Origin: Candidatus Mediterraneibacter pullistercoris
GTDB taxonomy: Bacteria; Bacillota; Clostridia; Lachnospirales; Lachnospiraceae
Length of the DNA stretch: 64,000 nucleotides
Assembly: GCA_019116885.1 (NCBI GenBank)
Contig: DXAU01000019.1
Coordinates: 62,001-126,000, forward strand
Direction of reading: 5' to 3'
The translations under genes were made by a program, and so were the position numbers. Positions 25,415 to 32,957 of this stretch are shown one piece after another. The notes beneath the pieces were generated by a model. The model was not told the origin of the DNA. It ran no database searches and saw only the letters and a list, made by a program, of their open reading frames with translations. Within the stretch, counting starts at the first letter, position 1; each line of letters opens with the position of its first letter.

Positions 25415-26824
25415 CTATGCAGGCTTCTTAGCGCCGCAGGAACAATAGTAATAATCGGTATAGGTCTCATTCCAGCCCTGGTCTTCTGAATGTGTATGAG
25501 AACAAGCGACATCCTGATAGTTATAATAACCATCCTCCGCTCTCAGATGTTCTATTGCATGTTCGTCAAAGCCGACAGCATCACCAAACACAGCACCACA
25601 GCTACAAATGGTATCATAGGAATGGTCTGACCACGTTACCCAATTCTCGTGCCAGCGTGTTGCAGTATGGGGCGTCCAGCTACAAACATGGGGCGGTGTC
25701 GTAGAACCTCCGCCACCGGATGACCCGCCAGAGCCGCCGGAAGAACCAGAACCACCACCGGATGAACCAGAGCCACCGGATGAACCGCCAGAGCCACCGG
25801 AGCTACCACCGGATGAACCACCACTGGATGAGCCAGAGCCGCCGGAAGAACCAGAACCGCCGGATGAAGAACCAGTATCTTCCGTCTTCCCGCCATCCGT
25901 CTCTTTGTCTTCATCCGTCTTTCTGTCATCGTTCTCTTTCTCATCGTCCTCCGGGTTCTCTTCCGGTTTCACGTTGTCTTTGATCACGCCATCCCCAAGG
26001 CTCTCTTCCTCGTCTTTGTCCACGACTTCTACATCGGTCGGGATATCCACGGAACCCACGTCAGAACCGTCCGTTTTGTCATCGGAGGTGCCTGTCCCGT
26101 TATTCGGCGTCTCCACTTTGACAGGCTCTTTGAAGGTCACTTCATAGGTCACCTCATAATGCCCCGGTTTTCCGAAGTCCACGTTGTCCTCTTTGACGGT
26201 CACAGACTTGATGTTGCTGTCCTCTCCGGCTTCCTGCTGGATGTTGGACGCATAGACGTCGAAATCATACTCTTTCAAGTCCTGAGACAGTTTCAGGTTC
26301 TTTGTCAGGTCAGCCACCTCAGATACGGCTTCCGGCACGACCGTCACTGCCACAACGGCTTCGGCTGTGCCTTTCGTGCCCTTGCTGTTTTCCAAGTCAA
26401 AGGTGATCGCCAGGTCTTTGGCTTTGTCCGTCACTTCCGAGAACGTGAGGGAGACGTTGGGCACGTTCTTCCCGCTCATGAGTGTTGCCGCGCCCTCTGT
26501 CTTTGCTACGGTAAACGTGTCACCTTTTCCTGGTTCCGGCAGTTCCCCGTCCGTTCCAAATGCGACCGTCTTCCCGCCGTAGTCAAGGGTCACGGTCTTC
26601 ACGGAGTACCCGGTGTCCGGCTCTACCTCTGAGAGGAAGTCAGACATCGGTGCCGCTTTGTTCTGAATCACAGTCACATTCTTTTCCGCTGTGAGATCGG
26701 CTTTCGTTTCGACTGTTTCAATTGCGTCAGATGCAGTTGGTGTCTCTTTTCCTCCGCATCCTGCGATCAGGGACGCTGCCAGTGCGGCAGTTAGTACAAG
26801 GGATACAAGTTTTCTCTTTTTCAT
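25415..26824 (-). CDS. Surface lipoprotein with Ser/Gly-rich linker and Cys-rich end
   Basis: A lipoprotein signal peptide (MKKRKLVSLVLTAALAASLI followed by the lipobox Cys in IAGC) anchors the protein outside the cell. Residues about 40-240 form two or three repeated beta domains (VTVIQNKAAPMSDF, DLKEYDFDVYASNIQQEAGE), likely Ig-like. A charged Asp/Glu-rich stretch follows, then about 60 residues of nearly pure Gly and Ser, and a C-terminal Cys/His region with two CSCGA motifs, also seen in other Lachnospiraceae surface proteins. I choose ATG at 26824, which has TAGGAG before it; the open frame starts 11 codons earlier. Probably the cargo of the element; the ligand is unknown. Confidence 0.75.
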   Translation of the reverse strand: MKKRKLVSLVLTAALAASLIAGCGGKETPTASDAIETVETKADLTAEKNVTVIQNKAAPMSDFLSEVEPDTGYSVKTVTLDYGGKTVAFGTDGELPEPGKGDTFTVAKTEGAATLMSGKNVPNVSLTFSEVTDKAKDLAITFDLENSKGTKGTAEAVVAVTVVPEAVSEVADLTKNLKLSQDLKEYDFDVYASNIQQEAGEDSNIKSVTVKEDNVDFGKPGHYEVTYEVTFKEPVKVETPNNGTGTSDDKTDGSDVGSVDIPTDVEVVDKDEEESLGDGVIKDNVKPEENPEDDEKENDDRKTDEDKETDGGKTEDTGSSSGGSGSSGGSGSSSGGSSGGSSGGSGGSSGGSGSSGGGSGSSGGSGGSSGGGGSTTPPHVCSWTPHTATRWHENWVTWSDHSYDTICSCGAVFGDAVGFDEHAIEHLRAEDGYYNYQDVACSHTHSEDQGWNETYTDYYYCSCGAKKPA

Positions 26825-26937
26825 AAATTCATCACTCCTAGCTTTAGTGAATTCCAATAAATACAGTATATTCTACATATCGAAGATATTCAAGTATTAG
26901 AATATATTTTATGGTTATTCCTAGGGAGGAATGGCAT

Positions 26938-27159
26938 ATGATTGATTATTCTCCGTTCTGGAAAACGTTAGAAAATTCAAATGAAAATTGGTATACATTG
27001 AATCGTAAATATAATATTTCTCACAGTACGCTGTCGCGTTTGAAGCATAATAAAGATATATCAATGAGAACTGTTAATGATTTATGTAGAATCTTGAAGT
27101 GCAATATCCAGGATATAGCAGTATATGTGCCATCTGACGAAGATCAACTTTTATATTAG
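26938..27159 (+). CDS. Small XRE-type HTH regulator
   Basis: This 73-residue protein is a single XRE/Cro-type helix-turn-helix: TLNRKYNISHSTLSRLKHNK followed by ISMRTVNDLCRILKCNIQDI, which is the usual pattern of small Cro-like regulators in mobile elements. I choose the ATG at 26938, 8 bp after GGGAGG; the in-frame ATG at 26911 lies upstream of that site. It is divergent from the lipoprotein gene, with an 85-bp AT-rich shared region, so it may control it (inference). Confidence 0.8.
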   Translation: MIDYSPFWKTLENSNENWYTLNRKYNISHSTLSRLKHNKDISMRTVNDLCRILKCNIQDIAVYVPSDEDQLLY

Positions 27160-27500
27160 CGACCGTGGGAAATGATTTGAAGTAGTATACAAAGAAATCA
27201 GACCAACTAGAAGAATGAGTGTTAGCGGAGCGCGGTCATTCTGGCGGGCGGTAGGCTGTACGGCTGAGTTTTCTGGTAGGATTCGAGATAATTTTTAAAA
27301 CAAATAAGCAAAAAAGAGGGCGGGAAACCGCTCTCTTTTACATTCTTTAATCATTCTATATTCAATTTCTAAAAAAATTTAAACTCGTCCCTTGGAGTTT
27401 TTGCATACTCAAAAACTTTTCCCTCGGGGGCAAGCCCCCCGAATCCCCATTCTTTCATGAAAAGATAATCATTTCTTTCAACTTTTATCCTCTTTCCATA
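27160..27500. other. Non-coding stretch between regulator and recombinase remnant
   Basis: No convincing gene is seen. The stretch holds a terminator hairpin (27312-27340) and a very GC-rich hairpin near 27423-27441 (CGGGGG-CAAG-CCCCCCG) in AT-rich surroundings. The 5' end of the recombinase gene would lie here, but no homologous coding sequence is visible, so it has been lost or replaced. Confidence 0.6.
27312..27340 (+). terminator. Terminator inside the element
   Basis: AAAGAGGGCGG pairs with CCGCTCTCTTT around a GAAA loop, followed by T4 within the stem and a short tail. It probably ends transcription from the XRE gene. Confidence 0.6.
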
Positions 27501-27832
27501 ATGTATTATTTCGTAAATGGAAAACCAGTTTCACAGCGTTCGTTTCAGTCGGCTGTTGATTGGATTGTAAAGGCAATCAATAAAGACCGAAAAGAGCAGG
27601 CTGAAAAAGACGGAACAGATTTTATATCAATAGAGCATATCTATCCTCACGCTCTCAGACATACATTTGCGACAAGATGTTTTGAAGCGGAGACCGCTCC
27701 AAAGACAGTCCAGAAGTATCTTGGTCATTCTTCTGTCGCGATCACGCTAGACATTTACACTCATGTCACACGAACGATAAGGCAAAAACGGAAATGAATA
27801 AACTGGAAGAACTCTATAAAAAGATCATATAG
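27501..27832 (+). pseudogene. Tyrosine recombinase (phage integrase) remnant, C-terminal part
   Basis: The surviving part keeps the catalytic C-terminal motifs: HALRHTFATR (His-x2-Arg), LGHSS and the Tyr nucleophile in LDIYTHV. Catalytic Arg I and the whole N-terminal and core-binding parts are missing. After ...YTHVT the frame runs out early (RTIRQKRK, stop at 27797), whereas a shifted frame continues as NDKAKTEMNKLEELYKKII to a stop at 27832, the normal integrase ending. So it is both truncated and frameshifted. It lies about 100 bp from the right repeat, as usual for an element's integrase. Confidence 0.85.
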
Positions 27833-27928
27833 CAACTCTATAAATAACTATCTATTACCGAAATATTCCAGAAGATAACAAAAGGGTGCCCGAAAGGTGC
27901 CCCAAATGTTCAAAGCGGAGATTCGTGA

Positions 27929-27997
27929 ACGGCGAAAACCCGCTAACCTTACGGCTAACGGGTTTCGTGTTGTTATAGTTATCTAAAGGAATGAGAG
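27929..27997. repeat. 69-bp direct repeat, right copy (complete small-RNA gene)
   Basis: Identical to 24255-24323. Here the flanking sequence continues into the complete structured unit, so this copy marks the original chromosomal side of the insertion. Confidence 0.85.
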
Positions 27998-28071
27998 TAA
28001 AGTACGACATCCCGGTCCCCCGGGATGTCTTTACTTTATGAGGGGGGAGATAGTTGTTTTATCAACTATCT
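27930..28071 (-). ncRNA. Candidate small RNA, copy C (about 140 nt)
   Basis: It has the same order as copy A on the minus strand: 5' hairpin (GATAGTTG/CAACTATC, 28049-28070), unpaired CCCCCCTCAT, middle hairpin (outer TAAAGTA with TACTTTA, inner GACATCCCGG with CCGGGATGTC, 28006-28029), unpaired CATTCCTTTAGATAACT, and a terminator stem at 27933-27967 whose two plus-strand A-C mismatches are G-U on the minus strand. The middle stem has a quite different sequence from copy A but still pairs perfectly. Its terminator half was the insertion target of the element. No ORF is seen inside it. Confidence 0.65.
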
Positions 28072-28073
28072 GT

Positions 28074-28102
28074 CTCATAGTATAGACAGAAAATGTGTCC
28101 AA
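28074..28102 (-). promoter_or_regulatory. Promoter of candidate small RNA, copy C
   Basis: On the minus strand TTGGAC (28097-28102), 17 bases, TATGAG (28074-28079); a TATACT also overlaps just upstream. It is placed so that transcription starts at the 5' hairpin, as in copy A. Confidence 0.55.
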
Positions 28103-28169
28103 AGTATGTTTAAACTCTTAAAGAAAAAGAAAAATACTTATGAAAATCTTAACCCTCAGTTTCCCGTAA

Positions 28170-29222
28170 TTAGAAAATGCTGTTTAACATAGAGTTCATC
28201 ATTGATTCAAGCGAAGTATTCACGATGATATATACGATAAGGAAAGAGATAATGCTCATGCACAGCTTTGCGACAAAATATGCATAGGGCTTTTTGTCTT
28301 CCGCCATCCTTACACAGCCCTGATAAGATGCAAACTGTATATATACACTGATGGGGAGTAAAAGAGCAAGTACAACGAAAGCGATCTGCCACGATAACAT
28401 TCCCAGAATGACAAAAATCAAAAGAAGGAAAGTGTCATAGATGGCACGGGCGCCGATTACATTAATCATAGTATTTGTATTTGTGATACCGTTAAATGCG
28501 CCTGTAATCACTTTAAGTATTAAGGCTTCAAGGAAGTCGATGCCAAGTGTCAGGATAAGTGTCACCAGTATGAGCTGGAAATATGGCATATTGGCCTCGA
28601 TCAGACCATAACTCATGCTGTGTACCTGATTTGACAGCATAAGAAGCGCGATGATCACGACGATCAGGAACACGACTGTTTTAGCTGCGATGAGCTGAAT
28701 CCCTACGTTGGCGCTTCCTGATGATGAAATCTGTCTGACTCTGCTGACGGGCGCTTTTAAGATAGGGCCGATTTCGGAAAACATGCTTTTTGTTCCGGAT
28801 ACGATCGCATTCTTCTGACGGTTGATCCACTCGGCTTCTTTTGTATAGCCGCCTGGCTGGCCGTCCTGCTGATACTGCTGGTTATACTGCTGCCTGTTTT
28901 GCTGAGTCTGCTGATACTGCTGGTTATACTGCTGACTGTTCTGCTGAGCCTGCTGGTACTGCTGGCTGTTCTGCTGATACTGCTGGCTGCTCTGCTGAGT
29001 CTGCTGGTACTGCTGGCCGCTCTGCTGAGCCTGCTGGTACTGTTGGCTGTACTGCTGATTGTACTGCTGCTCATTCTGCGGGGTGTCCGCCGTCTGCTGA
29101 GGACCGGCCGTCTGTGTGCTGCTTACATTTACATTAGAGGCAGCGTCCGCATTTTGAGAAGTACAGGTGCAGACTTCGCCATCCTCCAGTTTTCTTCCAC
29201 ATTGTGTACAGTATTTTGACAT
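28170..29222 (-). CDS. Zinc-ribbon, Gln/Tyr-rich multi-pass membrane protein
   Basis: The N-terminus is a zinc-ribbon (MSKYCTQCGRKL...VCTCTS). Then comes a long Gln-rich repeat region (about residues 45-125) made of QQYQQAQQ and QYNQQYQQTQQ units. The C-terminal half (about 175-350) has four to five membrane segments (VVFLIVVIIALLMLSNQV, LILVTLILTLGIDFLEALIL, LLIFVILGMLSWQIAFVVLA, ISFLIVYIIV). No known catalytic domain is seen. The DNA is a tandem CTGCTG-type repeat and could vary in length by slippage. It is one of three zinc-ribbon or LysM genes grouped here. Function unknown; envelope-related from its neighbours. Confidence 0.75.
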   Translation of the reverse strand: MSKYCTQCGRKLEDGEVCTCTSQNADAASNVNVSSTQTAGPQQTADTPQNEQQYNQQYSQQYQQAQQSGQQYQQTQQSSQQYQQNSQQYQQAQQNSQQYNQQYQQTQQNRQQYNQQYQQDGQPGGYTKEAEWINRQKNAIVSGTKSMFSEIGPILKAPVSRVRQISSSGSANVGIQLIAAKTVVFLIVVIIALLMLSNQVHSMSYGLIEANMPYFQLILVTLILTLGIDFLEALILKVITGAFNGITNTNTMINVIGARAIYDTFLLLIFVILGMLSWQIAFVVLALLLPISVYIQFASYQGCVRMAEDKKPYAYFVAKLCMSIISFLIVYIIVNTSLESMMNSMLNSIF

Positions 29223-29330
29223 TGTTTTCTCCTCTCTGTTCCTGAAAGATCGTAATTATAAATTCCTGTGAAATTTACTATTTAATTATAAAAATAATTG
29301 ATTTCTTTGTCAATCTGTCAGCACAGTGAT

Positions 29331-29618
29331 TTATCGAATTTGGAGCAGATACTCGGGAACTTTTATTGTATTTCCGGCATAGATGCGGCAGGAGGCTGAG
29401 ATGCTGTTCAGCCGGCACAGAGCGGTTACAGTCGTGCCGCAGCGCTGTGCGATCCCGCTCAGTGTGTCTCCGGGCTGGATGACATAAGTGATATACTGCG
29501 TGTGCTGCCGGATGCCGCAGTCTGTTCCGTCATAAGTGTCTGTGTACCCTGCCGCTTTGACCTTTTCCCAGCCGGCTTCTCTCTGAAATTCTCTGCCGTC
29601 CAATCCCTTTATGCTCAT
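29331..29618 (-). CDS. Small LysM-domain protein
   Basis: The C-terminal half is a LysM domain (ITYVIQPGDTLSGIAQRCGT, then RIYAGNTIKVPEYL), which binds peptidoglycan N-acetylglucosamine sugars. The N-terminal part (MSIKGLDGREFQREAGWEKV) has no signal peptide, so how or whether it is exported is unclear. I choose the ATG at 29618, behind AAGGGG; a longer frame reaches 29729 without a good ribosome site. Length is 95 residues. Many Clostridia have such small LysM proteins related to spore or wall assembly. It is divergent from the next zinc-ribbon gene. Confidence 0.75.
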   Translation of the reverse strand: MSIKGLDGREFQREAGWEKVKAAGYTDTYDGTDCGIRQHTQYITYVIQPGDTLSGIAQRCGTTVTALCRLNSISASCRIYAGNTIKVPEYLLQIR

Positions 29619-29807
29619 AGGCGTACCCCTTCTTTCATGAGCCGGCAGTAAGCCGGCAGTACAGCCGGACTCAACGCTTTCATACAGTATATGCTGAGGA
29701 TCAGAGATGGTGCGGAAAGTATATTGCAAAAAATGCCGGAAATAATTATAATTACAGTGACAAGACTGCGATAAGGCAGTCTGCTCTGAAGGAATGGAGG
29801 TTTACAT

Positions 29808-31166
29808 ATGAGAGTTTGTCCATCGTGTGGAACAATGAATGAAAGTAATGCCAGGTTCTGTGAGAACTGCGGTTTCAGGCTTGAAGAGGAGGCCGCGGCA
29901 GGTCATACGGCGCCGGATCCGGCAGAAATAGAATCAATGGGAACTGAGGAGAGCGGGTATCACGCTGATCCGGCGGAGAATGAAGGCGGCGCTGTTCAGG
30001 ATACCGTACCGTTTGAGGACTTTTCTCAGTATGGCGGACAGCAGGGATGGGAAGAGCCTGTGCCGCAGAGTACGAGAACGGCAGGGAAACTATCGAAACT
30101 GCAGAAGATCGTGATCGCGGAAGCAGTCTGCCTGGTAGTGGTCATCATCGCGTTTTTTGCTGTTGGAAATAATAAATACAGCGCACAATCTGTAGCGGAG
30201 AATTATTTTGATGCGTTTGCATCCCGGGACTGGAAGACAGTATATGGTCTCCTTGAACTTCCGGAAGGAAGTTTTATGCAGGAGAGCCAGTTTGAGGAAA
30301 TGATGGATAAGATGCAGATGCCGGAAATTACGAATTATACTGTCAGAGGCCAGAGAGGATCAGAGGAAGAGATCGTCCGGAATTTCAGCGTGGAGTATTC
30401 GGCCACAGGCCAGGGAACGTCGAACATGGAGTTAGCTCTTGTCCGCCAGAGCGATAAGGCGCTGTTCTTCTTCGATGTGTGGAAAGTGTCCACTGAGGGT
30501 ATGCTTTCCGAGGGATATCCGATCACAGTGCCGGCAGGAGCTCAGGTGGCTGTTGACGGGATCAGGCTGACAGATGAGTACAGAACCGAGTCCGATTCCG
30601 ACGGAATGGACACCTATGAGATATCGGTGTTCAATGGGATACATTCAATCTCGATCGCAGCGCCGTGGTGCGAAGTATACCAGGGTGAATTTGACACGTC
30701 ATTAGACGGCAGCCTGACAGTGTCGTCGATGACACTGTCTGAAGCGGGAGAGAGTGCTCTTGAGGCAAAGATGCAGGAAACTCTGGAGACATTTTATGCA
30801 GCGGCGATGTCAGAGGCGGATTACAGCGAAGTGGAGGGTCTGTTTACCGCTGACACGGCAGGAGACTATGAGACTGAATATAATGATCTGAAAGACGCTC
30901 TCAACAGTGATGTGAATGATTATTATACGCTGAACAAGATTACATTTGACAATTTCCAATGTGATTTTTATGTGGAACAAGGCGCGGCCAGCGGGAGTAT
31001 GGAATGTGATTATACCGTGGACTATACATACAGGTATGACAGTTTCAGCGGCACGCGGACAGAGAACCGCACCAGCGACAGCACCGCTTACATGACTGCG
31101 TCCTTTGTGTATGAAGGAGATACTTACAAGCTTCAGGATGTTTCCATACCTACAGTATGGTGGTAG
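29808..31166 (+). CDS. Zinc-ribbon single-pass membrane protein with extracytoplasmic repeats
   Basis: The N-terminus is a zinc ribbon (CPSCGTMNESNARFCENCGF). A single membrane segment follows an acidic linker (about residues 105-125, IVIAEAVCLVVVIIAFFAVG). The outside part (about 126-452) has two NTF2-like regions (SVAENYFDAFASRDWKTVYG, ...TLETFYAAAMSEADY) around a beta domain resembling the TcaA family. TcaA/YvbJ-type proteins are envelope proteins linked to wall stress in Firmicutes. The gene precedes a YARHG protein and an amidase in the same direction. Envelope sensing or wall control is inferred; no enzyme motif is seen. Confidence 0.75.
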   Translation: MRVCPSCGTMNESNARFCENCGFRLEEEAAAGHTAPDPAEIESMGTEESGYHADPAENEGGAVQDTVPFEDFSQYGGQQGWEEPVPQSTRTAGKLSKLQKIVIAEAVCLVVVIIAFFAVGNNKYSAQSVAENYFDAFASRDWKTVYGLLELPEGSFMQESQFEEMMDKMQMPEITNYTVRGQRGSEEEIVRNFSVEYSATGQGTSNMELALVRQSDKALFFFDVWKVSTEGMLSEGYPITVPAGAQVAVDGIRLTDEYRTESDSDGMDTYEISVFNGIHSISIAAPWCEVYQGEFDTSLDGSLTVSSMTLSEAGESALEAKMQETLETFYAAAMSEADYSEVEGLFTADTAGDYETEYNDLKDALNSDVNDYYTLNKITFDNFQCDFYVEQGAASGSMECDYTVDYTYRYDSFSGTRTENRTSDSTAYMTASFVYEGDTYKLQDVSIPTVWW

Positions 31167-31212
31167 GCAGATTACCTGGATCATTTATGGATATAGAAAG
31201 AGGGCGGATATA

Positions 31213-31785
31213 ATGAACAAAAATACAACGAATAACGCAATCTGGATGTGTGCGGGCGGTCTGCTGGGTCTGCTCATCGTTATGGCGCTCGCCGGGATGG
31301 TTCTCCTTTTTCTGTGGCCGTCTGGAAACGCCGGAAAGAGTTCTGCTGTCCGGGCATCCGAAGGCGAACTGAAAGCAGCGGCGCCTCTGGAAGCAGAGAC
31401 TCAGATAAAATCTGAGATACAGATTGCCGGTTCCGGAACAGTGTCTTCGCAGGAAGATACGGGAGAAGAGGAAAAACTGACGTCAGATTATATTATACCG
31501 GACAGTGACTCGAAACTGCTGACAGACGCTGATATTGAAGGGCTGTCGGCAAGGGAACTCAACTATGCGAAGAATGAGATCTATGCAAGACATGGGCGTA
31601 TGTTCGACTCGGCGGAACTGAAGGAATATTTTGAAAGCAAATCCTGGTATAGCGGGGTGTATTCTGCGTCGGAATTTGACGAGATGAGCAGTTCTATCCT
31701 GAATGAGACGGAGAAGAAGAATGCGGAGTTCCTCAAAGAAGCAGAAAATGAACTGGAGCCGGGCGGATATAAGCTCGATCAGTAA
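31213..31785 (+). CDS. Membrane-anchored YARHG-domain protein
   Basis: The 190-residue protein has an N-terminal membrane segment (about 10-35, GGLLGLLIVMALAGMVLLFL) and a C-terminal YARHG domain (LNYAKNEIYARHGRMFDSAE, LKEYFESKSWYSG), an extracellular domain found in clostridial surface proteins. The linker is Glu-rich. I choose the ATG at 31213 with GAGGGCGG before it; an upstream frame overlaps the preceding gene. It is 18 bp before the amidase gene and 46 bp after the zinc-ribbon gene, so all three likely form an operon. The domain's ligand is not known. Confidence 0.8.
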   Translation: MNKNTTNNAIWMCAGGLLGLLIVMALAGMVLLFLWPSGNAGKSSAVRASEGELKAAAPLEAETQIKSEIQIAGSGTVSSQEDTGEEEKLTSDYIIPDSDSKLLTDADIEGLSARELNYAKNEIYARHGRMFDSAELKEYFESKSWYSGVYSASEFDEMSSSILNETEKKNAEFLKEAENELEPGGYKLDQ

Positions 31786-31803
31786 GTAAGAGGGGGTAAA
31801 ATC

Positions 31804-32709
31804 TTGAAAAGGCGAATAGCGGCAGCGTTGTTCTTAAGTCTGGGACTGATGCTGACAGCGTGTTCTTCCGGAGACACATCAGGAGATATGGCGGAAGAAC
31901 CGGCAGCAGAACCGGCAGCAGACGCTAAGACAGAGGAGCAGGAGCAGACAGTGCCCGACATTGAGATAGTGGCCACTGAAGATGGGGATATTTCATCAGA
32001 TGAGAACAGCCTGCAGACAGGAACGGATGGAGCCGGATCTGATCCGGAGGAAGTAAAAGAAGCGGCAGAAAATGTAAAGCAAGAGGTTATCGTGATTGAT
32101 CCGGGACACTCGGCAGTGGTCGCTGAGGGGATGGAACCTCTCGGTCCGGGGTCTTCGGAACAGAAGTCGGCAGACACGTCTGGAACGAGCGGCGTCTCCA
32201 CCGGGATTCCGGAGTACGAGCTGACCCTGAGAGTGAGCCAGAAGCTCAAAACAGAACTTGAAAGCAGAGGCTATACTGTCATACTCACGCGGGAGACGAA
32301 CGATGTTCCGGTGAGCTGTGTCCAGAGAGCAGAGACGGCGAATGGGATCAGTGCAGATGCATTTGTGAGAATCCATGCGAATGGAGCGGACTCTTCTTCT
32401 GCCCAGGGTGCTATGACGATCTGCATCACGCCGGAGAATCCGTTTTATCCGGAACTGTACACACAGTCCCGCGCTCTTTCCGACGCTGTGATCAATGAAT
32501 TGTGTGCGGCAGCAGGATGTGAGAATGACGGAGTGTGGGAGACGGACAGTATGAGCGGCAATAACTGGAGCAAAGTTCCGGCGACGATCGTGGAGATGGG
32601 ATATATGACGAACCCGGCGGAAGATGAGCTTATGGCCAGAGATGATTACCAGAATAAACTTACACAGGGGATTGCAAACGGGATAGAAGCTTACTTCCAG
32701 GGACAGTGA
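31804..32709 (+). CDS. N-acetylmuramoyl-L-alanine amidase (Amidase_3), lipoprotein
   Basis: The enzyme cleaves the amide bond between muramic acid and the peptide stem of peptidoglycan, outside the cell. The start is TTG at 31804 behind AGGGGGT, followed by a lipobox (LMLTAC). The catalytic domain (about 95-300) has the four Amidase_3 landmarks: VIVIDPGHS (His), PEYELTL (Glu), FVRIHANG (His) and TIVEMGYMTNP (catalytic Glu). A loop between the first two is longer than in CwlC-type enzymes. The upstream linker is Ala/Glu-rich. It is the third gene of a small envelope operon and is followed by a terminator. Confidence 0.9.
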   Translation: MKRRIAAALFLSLGLMLTACSSGDTSGDMAEEPAAEPAADAKTEEQEQTVPDIEIVATEDGDISSDENSLQTGTDGAGSDPEEVKEAAENVKQEVIVIDPGHSAVVAEGMEPLGPGSSEQKSADTSGTSGVSTGIPEYELTLRVSQKLKTELESRGYTVILTRETNDVPVSCVQRAETANGISADAFVRIHANGADSSSAQGAMTICITPENPFYPELYTQSRALSDAVINELCAAAGCENDGVWETDSMSGNNWSKVPATIVEMGYMTNPAEDELMARDDYQNKLTQGIANGIEAYFQGQ

Positions 32710-32750
32710 CGGGAAGCCGCCGCCAGAAGAAAGAATATATATAATAAAGG

Positions 32751-32795
32751 ACAGAGCCATACGGCGCTGAGAAGCGCGGTATGGCTCTGTATTAA
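32751..32795 (+). terminator. Terminator after the amidase gene
   Basis: ACAGAGCCATAC (32751-32762) pairs perfectly with GTATGGCTCTGT (32779-32790); ATT follows. It separates the amidase operon from the two-component system. Confidence 0.75.
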
Positions 32796-32819
32796 TATGG
32801 AGAATCATTCGGTTTTATT

Positions 32820-32880
32820 TTAAGGAAATCGTAAGATTTTTGTTTCTCCCTCTTAAAAAATAGTTTTTATCATGTATACT
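32820..32880 (+). promoter_or_regulatory. Promoter of the two-component operon with direct repeats
   Basis: The -10 TATACT (32875-32880) lies 17 bases from a weak -35 (CTTAAA, 32852-32857). Upstream, TAAGGAAATCG and TAAGATTTTTG begin 11 bp apart (from 32821 and 32832). TAAG repeats at 11-bp spacing are typical OmpR-family binding sites, so the operon may regulate itself (inference). Confidence 0.5.
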
Positions 32881-32957
32881 ATAGATGACACGAACGGCCT
32901 GTCGGACAAGGATCACACAGGCCATAAGGGTTCAGAGAGATAAAGGGGTGAGTGAAA

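Larger units (their letters stand above)
24255..27997. mobile_element. Decayed 3.7-kb integrative element
   Basis: The element is bounded by two identical 69-bp repeats and carries a hypothetical membrane protein, a small ORF, a lipoprotein, an XRE-type regulator and a broken tyrosine recombinase close to the right repeat, which is where an integrase gene is usually found. No replication or conjugation genes remain. The repeat lies in the 3' half of a candidate small-RNA gene; the right copy restores the whole gene, as seen with elements that use tRNA or tmRNA ends. The recombinase is truncated and frameshifted, so the element should be immobile alone. Confidence 0.75.

Noticed and set aside
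25720-25983. Plus-strand frame rich in Arg, Asn, Ser and His opposite the lipoprotein linker
   Set aside because: It is the antisense reading of the Gly/Ser codon repeat.
22543-28085. The three hairpin repeats as a CRISPR-like or IS-type repeat family
   Set aside because: Only two complete copies and one duplicated half exist, with no regular spacers or transposase; promoter and terminator features fit RNA genes better.
28841-29219. Plus-strand Leu-rich frames opposite the Gln-rich repeat
   Set aside because: They result from reading CTGCTG units as Leu codons; no ribosome site and no domain.
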